A stretch of 64,000 nt of DNA from Aquimarina sp. AU58 (lineage in GTDB: Bacteria; Bacteroidota; Bacteroidia; Flavobacteriales; Flavobacteriaceae), in NCBI RefSeq assembly GCF_900312745.1, contig NZ_OMPD01000009.1, forward strand, positions 558,001 to 622,000, written 5' to 3'. Under the pieces are notes generated by a model. It ran no database searches and had not been told where the DNA came from. It saw nothing but the letters and a program-made list of their open reading frames with translations. A program made the translations under genes and the position numbers. Positions 61,607-64,000 of this stretch are shown in pieces (the stretch's first letter is position 1; every line of letters starts with the position of its first letter).

Positions 61607-61776
61607 ATGTTTATTAAGAAGTATAAAAGTTAACTAATAGTAAAATTTGCTTTATGAAAATAAATGCTCTGTATTAATTTAATTATCAAATGATTAAATG
61701 ATTATTTGAATGATTTTTAATTTTAGTATTTGTATAATTTTGATTCAAAATATTACTAATATTAAAAAATCAACTT

Positions 61777-63600
61777 ATGAAAACAAAGCTCTTTTTAAAA
61801 CTTACTTTTCTTGTTTTTCTGGTATTTATAACAGGATGTGAAGAAAATCTACCGACCGACCCTAACAATACATCAAAACAAACATCGATGCCCAAAAAAG
61901 TATTACTGGTGGGGATCGATGGATTACAATTTGAAAGGATTGCTGCCCTCAATACCCCAAACCTGGATAAACTACATATTTCGAAAGCCTATACTGGTGG
62001 GATCAAAGGAAATTTAAGCCATCAAGCAACATCAAGCGGCCCGGGATGGACATCAATTTTAACCGGAGTCTGGAAAGATAAACACGGTGTACCTAATAAT
62101 AGTTCGGGAACATACAAATCTAAAGTCAAAAGCATATACAGACTTATCAAAGAAAATAAAAACAATACATCTATAGCAAGTATTGCAACCTGGAGCCCAA
62201 TTCACGAATTCTTACAGAATGATATGTCTTTGGTTGATTATCGAAATGAGGGAGGTAGTGATGCTAATTCAACTAATCTGGGAGTACATCAAATATCAAA
62301 TAGTAATCATGATTTGATATTTATTCATTTAGATAATGTCGATATTGTAGGGCATGCATCTGGGTTTGGTAGTGCATATGACAATGCAATTATCACTGCC
62401 GATCAGCAATTGGGGCAACTAATGGATGCTATTACAAAACGCTTAGCAACCAAGAACGAAGATTGGTTGATTATGGTTACTACAGATCACGGCAGAAATT
62501 CAAACGGAGGATATAGTCACGGAGGAACTACAGAATCCGAAAAAACAATATTTATAGGAATGAACAAACCCGGAAACCAGGAATTCAAATCTAAAATATC
62601 AAATCTTCCAAATACCGATTTTAATGGCTTGTATGGATATCCTGCACAGACATCTATTGTACCTACGATTTTAAGACATATGGAAATCAATATTGAAACC
62701 AATTGGCAACTAAGTTCAACTCCATTAATAGGTGCCGATGGACCAAGAAAGTTGCTGTTTGTTAATAACAATCAAAATGAATTATTCTGGGTATCGAATA
62801 GTGGAAGTAATGCAGAGATCTACAAAAACAATCAATTAGTTACTACAGTGCCTGCTTCTCAAGGGAGTTATCTAGACACAGCAACAAATGATGGGAAAAC
62901 AACATACACTATTAGAATCGAAGAATCTACTGCATCGATAGAATCAAGGAATCAGAATTTAAAAATTATAGCATGTTTAGATTGGAATGATATGCTAAAC
63001 AACAGAGCATATTTCTTTAGAAATGATGGGCAATATATACGTTATAATAAGCTAAAAGATGAAACAGATTCGGGATATCCAAAAGAGATAAATAATAGCT
63101 CGTGGCCTGGATTAGGAGCCTACAAAGAATTGATTACAGCAACATTTAAATGGAATAATCATAAAGGATATTTCTTTTTATCAGACGGAAGATACTTGAG
63201 ATATGATATGAACGCAGATAAAGTAGATAATGGATATCCAGCTTTGATTAATAATAACAACTGGCCTGGTCTTGAAGGTTTGGGAGATAAGATTGTTGGA
63301 GCCGTAAACTGGAATAATGATAAAGCTTATTTCTTCTTAAATGATGGGACTTATACTCGCTATAGCATTACGAATGACAGTGCAGACCCTGGCTACCCCA
63401 GATCTATAAATAATGGCAACTGGCCTGGATTAGGAAATTATGCCACTTCTATCTCATCGGTTGTAGATTGGAATACGAAGTACGTATATTTCTTTTTAAC
63501 AGATAATACATATATAAAATATGATAAGCAAAAAGATGCTGTGGTTTCTGGGTATCCAAAAAATGTGGATGATACTACATGGCCAGGAATTTTAGACTAA
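61777..63600 (+). CDS. Alkaline-phosphatase-superfamily lipoprotein with four hemopexin-like repeats
   Basis: 607 residues. Lipobox FITGC near residue 21. The catalytic part (about 35-330) is of the nucleotide pyrophosphatase/phosphodiesterase or PhnA-like type: LLVGIDGLQ, a nucleophile Thr in GPGWTSILTG, HLDNVDIVGH and TTDHGRN. Residues about 395-607 are four repeats around 53 residues each (RAYFFRNDGQYIRYN, KGYFFLSDGRYLRYD, KAYFFLNDGTYTRYS, YVYFFLTDNTYIKYD), each ending WPG, a hemopexin-like pattern. Next to a phosphonate-type gene group. Confidence 0.85.
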   Translation: MKTKLFLKLTFLVFLVFITGCEENLPTDPNNTSKQTSMPKKVLLVGIDGLQFERIAALNTPNLDKLHISKAYTGGIKGNLSHQATSSGPGWTSILTGVWKDKHGVPNNSSGTYKSKVKSIYRLIKENKNNTSIASIATWSPIHEFLQNDMSLVDYRNEGGSDANSTNLGVHQISNSNHDLIFIHLDNVDIVGHASGFGSAYDNAIITADQQLGQLMDAITKRLATKNEDWLIMVTTDHGRNSNGGYSHGGTTESEKTIFIGMNKPGNQEFKSKISNLPNTDFNGLYGYPAQTSIVPTILRHMEINIETNWQLSSTPLIGADGPRKLLFVNNNQNELFWVSNSGSNAEIYKNNQLVTTVPASQGSYLDTATNDGKTTYTIRIEESTASIESRNQNLKIIACLDWNDMLNNRAYFFRNDGQYIRYNKLKDETDSGYPKEINNSSWPGLGAYKELITATFKWNNHKGYFFLSDGRYLRYDMNADKVDNGYPALINNNNWPGLEGLGDKIVGAVNWNNDKAYFFLNDGTYTRYSITNDSADPGYPRSINNGNWPGLGNYATSISSVVDWNTKYVYFFLTDNTYIKYDKQKDAVVSGYPKNVDDTTWPGILD

Positions 63601-63617
63601 AAAAAGACAAACTAAAT

Positions 63618-63643
63618 AAAAGGCTGCCTTTGGTGGCCTTTTT
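63618..63643. terminator. Terminator between convergent genes at the right end
   Basis: AAAAGGC (63618-63624) pairs with GCCTTTT (63636-63642), with T and A runs on either side. It separates the phosphatase-like gene from the minus-strand cupin gene. Confidence 0.6.
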
Positions 63644-64000
63644 AATTTCCTTTATCTAAAAAGAAATATAAAACAATCATTTTAGAAGATGTTTCTCCAC
63701 GATTTACAGGCACATGAGGAATCCGTCCATCAAAGAAAATCGAATCCCCCTCTTTCAAAAGAACTTCTTCGTCTCCAATAATATAATGGCATTCTCCGGT
63801 TAGAATATATTTAAATTCATAAGCATCAGTTTCTACTTTATTACGTTCAGAACCTGGTTGCACTTCTAAAAAGACAGCTTCAAAACCAATAGAAGAAAGC
63901 TGTTTGCCAAAAATGTATTTGTAGCTAAATCCAATAGCATCATCCTCTTTTTCGATAACACTGTACTCAGAAGCTCTGGTGACTAAAAATGTAAAATTAG
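63642..64000 (-). CDS. Cupin-domain protein, C-terminal part (probably a regulator)
   Basis: The minus strand reads open from the window edge to the stop at 63642, about 118 residues, with no internal stop. The end has a cupin motif: EFKYILTGECHYIIGDEEVL, then GDSIFFDGRIPHVPVN. Such a tail is typical of XRE-type regulators with a C-terminal sensor cupin, but the HTH lies outside the window. A GTG at 63863 is not the start, because the frame continues upstream. It may control the phosphonate-type genes (inference). Confidence 0.7.
   Translation of the reverse strand, partial: NFTFLVTRASEYSVIEKEDDAIGFSYKYIFGKQLSSIGFEAVFLEVQPGSERNKVETDAYEFKYILTGECHYIIGDEEVLLKEGDSIFFDGRIPHVPVNRGETSSKMIVLYFFLDKGN

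Noticed and set aside
63642..63863. Start of the cupin protein at GTG 63863
   Set aside because: The same frame stays open to the window edge, so the gene is a fragment cut at 64000.
1..64000. tRNA, rRNA, integrase, transposase or attachment sites
   Set aside because: None was recognised on either strand; repeats seen are intergenic hairpins, not insertion-sequence ends.

Overview
The window is from a low-GC marine-type Bacteroidetes, most likely a Flavobacteriaceae (Aquimarina-like, by feel only). The signs are type IX secretion (T9SS) C-terminal sorting domains, a SusC/SusD pair, the TAnnTTTG promoter element, lipoproteins of Bacteroidetes style, and short palindromic intergenic repeats of a kind common in flavobacteria. 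No rRNA, tRNA, transposase, phage or CRISPR array was recognised. Both window ends cut genes: a phenylalanine hydroxylase on the left and a cupin-containing protein on the right.

Region 1 (1-20.7 kb) is aromatic catabolism. A TetR-type regulator precedes an almost complete phenylacetyl-CoA epoxidation and beta-oxidation set: paaE, A, B, C, D, a VOC protein, paaG, paaH, a four-helix-bundle gene, paaI, paaJ, paaZ, an enoyl-CoA hydratase and paaY. A dihydrolipoamide acyltransferase (E2), a branched-chain aminotransferase and a fused alpha-beta 2-oxoacid dehydrogenase (E1) follow. No phenylacetate-CoA ligase (paaK) is present. The transaminase plus E1/E2 could instead make phenylacetyl-CoA directly from phenylalanine through phenylpyruvate (inference). 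PaaZ carries an extra C-terminal DinB/DUF1569-like domain. A palindrome overlaps a good flavobacterial promoter ahead of paaE.

Region 2 (20.7-24.6 kb, minus strand) holds a small Cys-rich peptide, a beta-lactamase-fold hydrolase, a GH25 lysozyme-like lipoprotein and an unknown membrane protein. Region 3 (24.8-35.9 kb) is a compact glycan locus: GH3, ECF sigma, FecR anti-sigma, SusC, SusD and an SSS sodium symporter. Region 4 (35.9-42.6 kb) has small minus-strand ORFs, a BASS transporter, a giant beta-propeller amidohydrolase and regulatory intergenic DNA.

Region 5 (42.6-48.5 kb) is one 1984-residue secreted protein joining a subtilisin-like protease, three exact-length 798-bp repeats (Fn3 plus MAM-like), an InlB-like repeat, a purple-acid-phosphatase-like phosphoesterase and a T9SS tail. 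Region 6 (48.9-53.6 kb) has a duplicated module: alpha-carbonic anhydrase lipoprotein plus Crp/Fnr regulator, twice. FNR-type boxes lie at a fixed distance from TAnnTTTG elements before both anhydrases and at a third site near 42.1 kb; this looks like a local regulon. Region 7 (53.6-57.8 kb, minus) is a possible operon of a Rieske-glutamate-synthase fusion, an unknown protein, a DUF2721 protein and a cation/proton antiporter. Region 8 (58.4-64 kb) resembles a phosphonate-type locus: DUF5690 transporter, FAD oxidoreductase, PhnX-like HAD hydrolase, then a phosphatase-superfamily lipoprotein with four hemopexin-like repeats.
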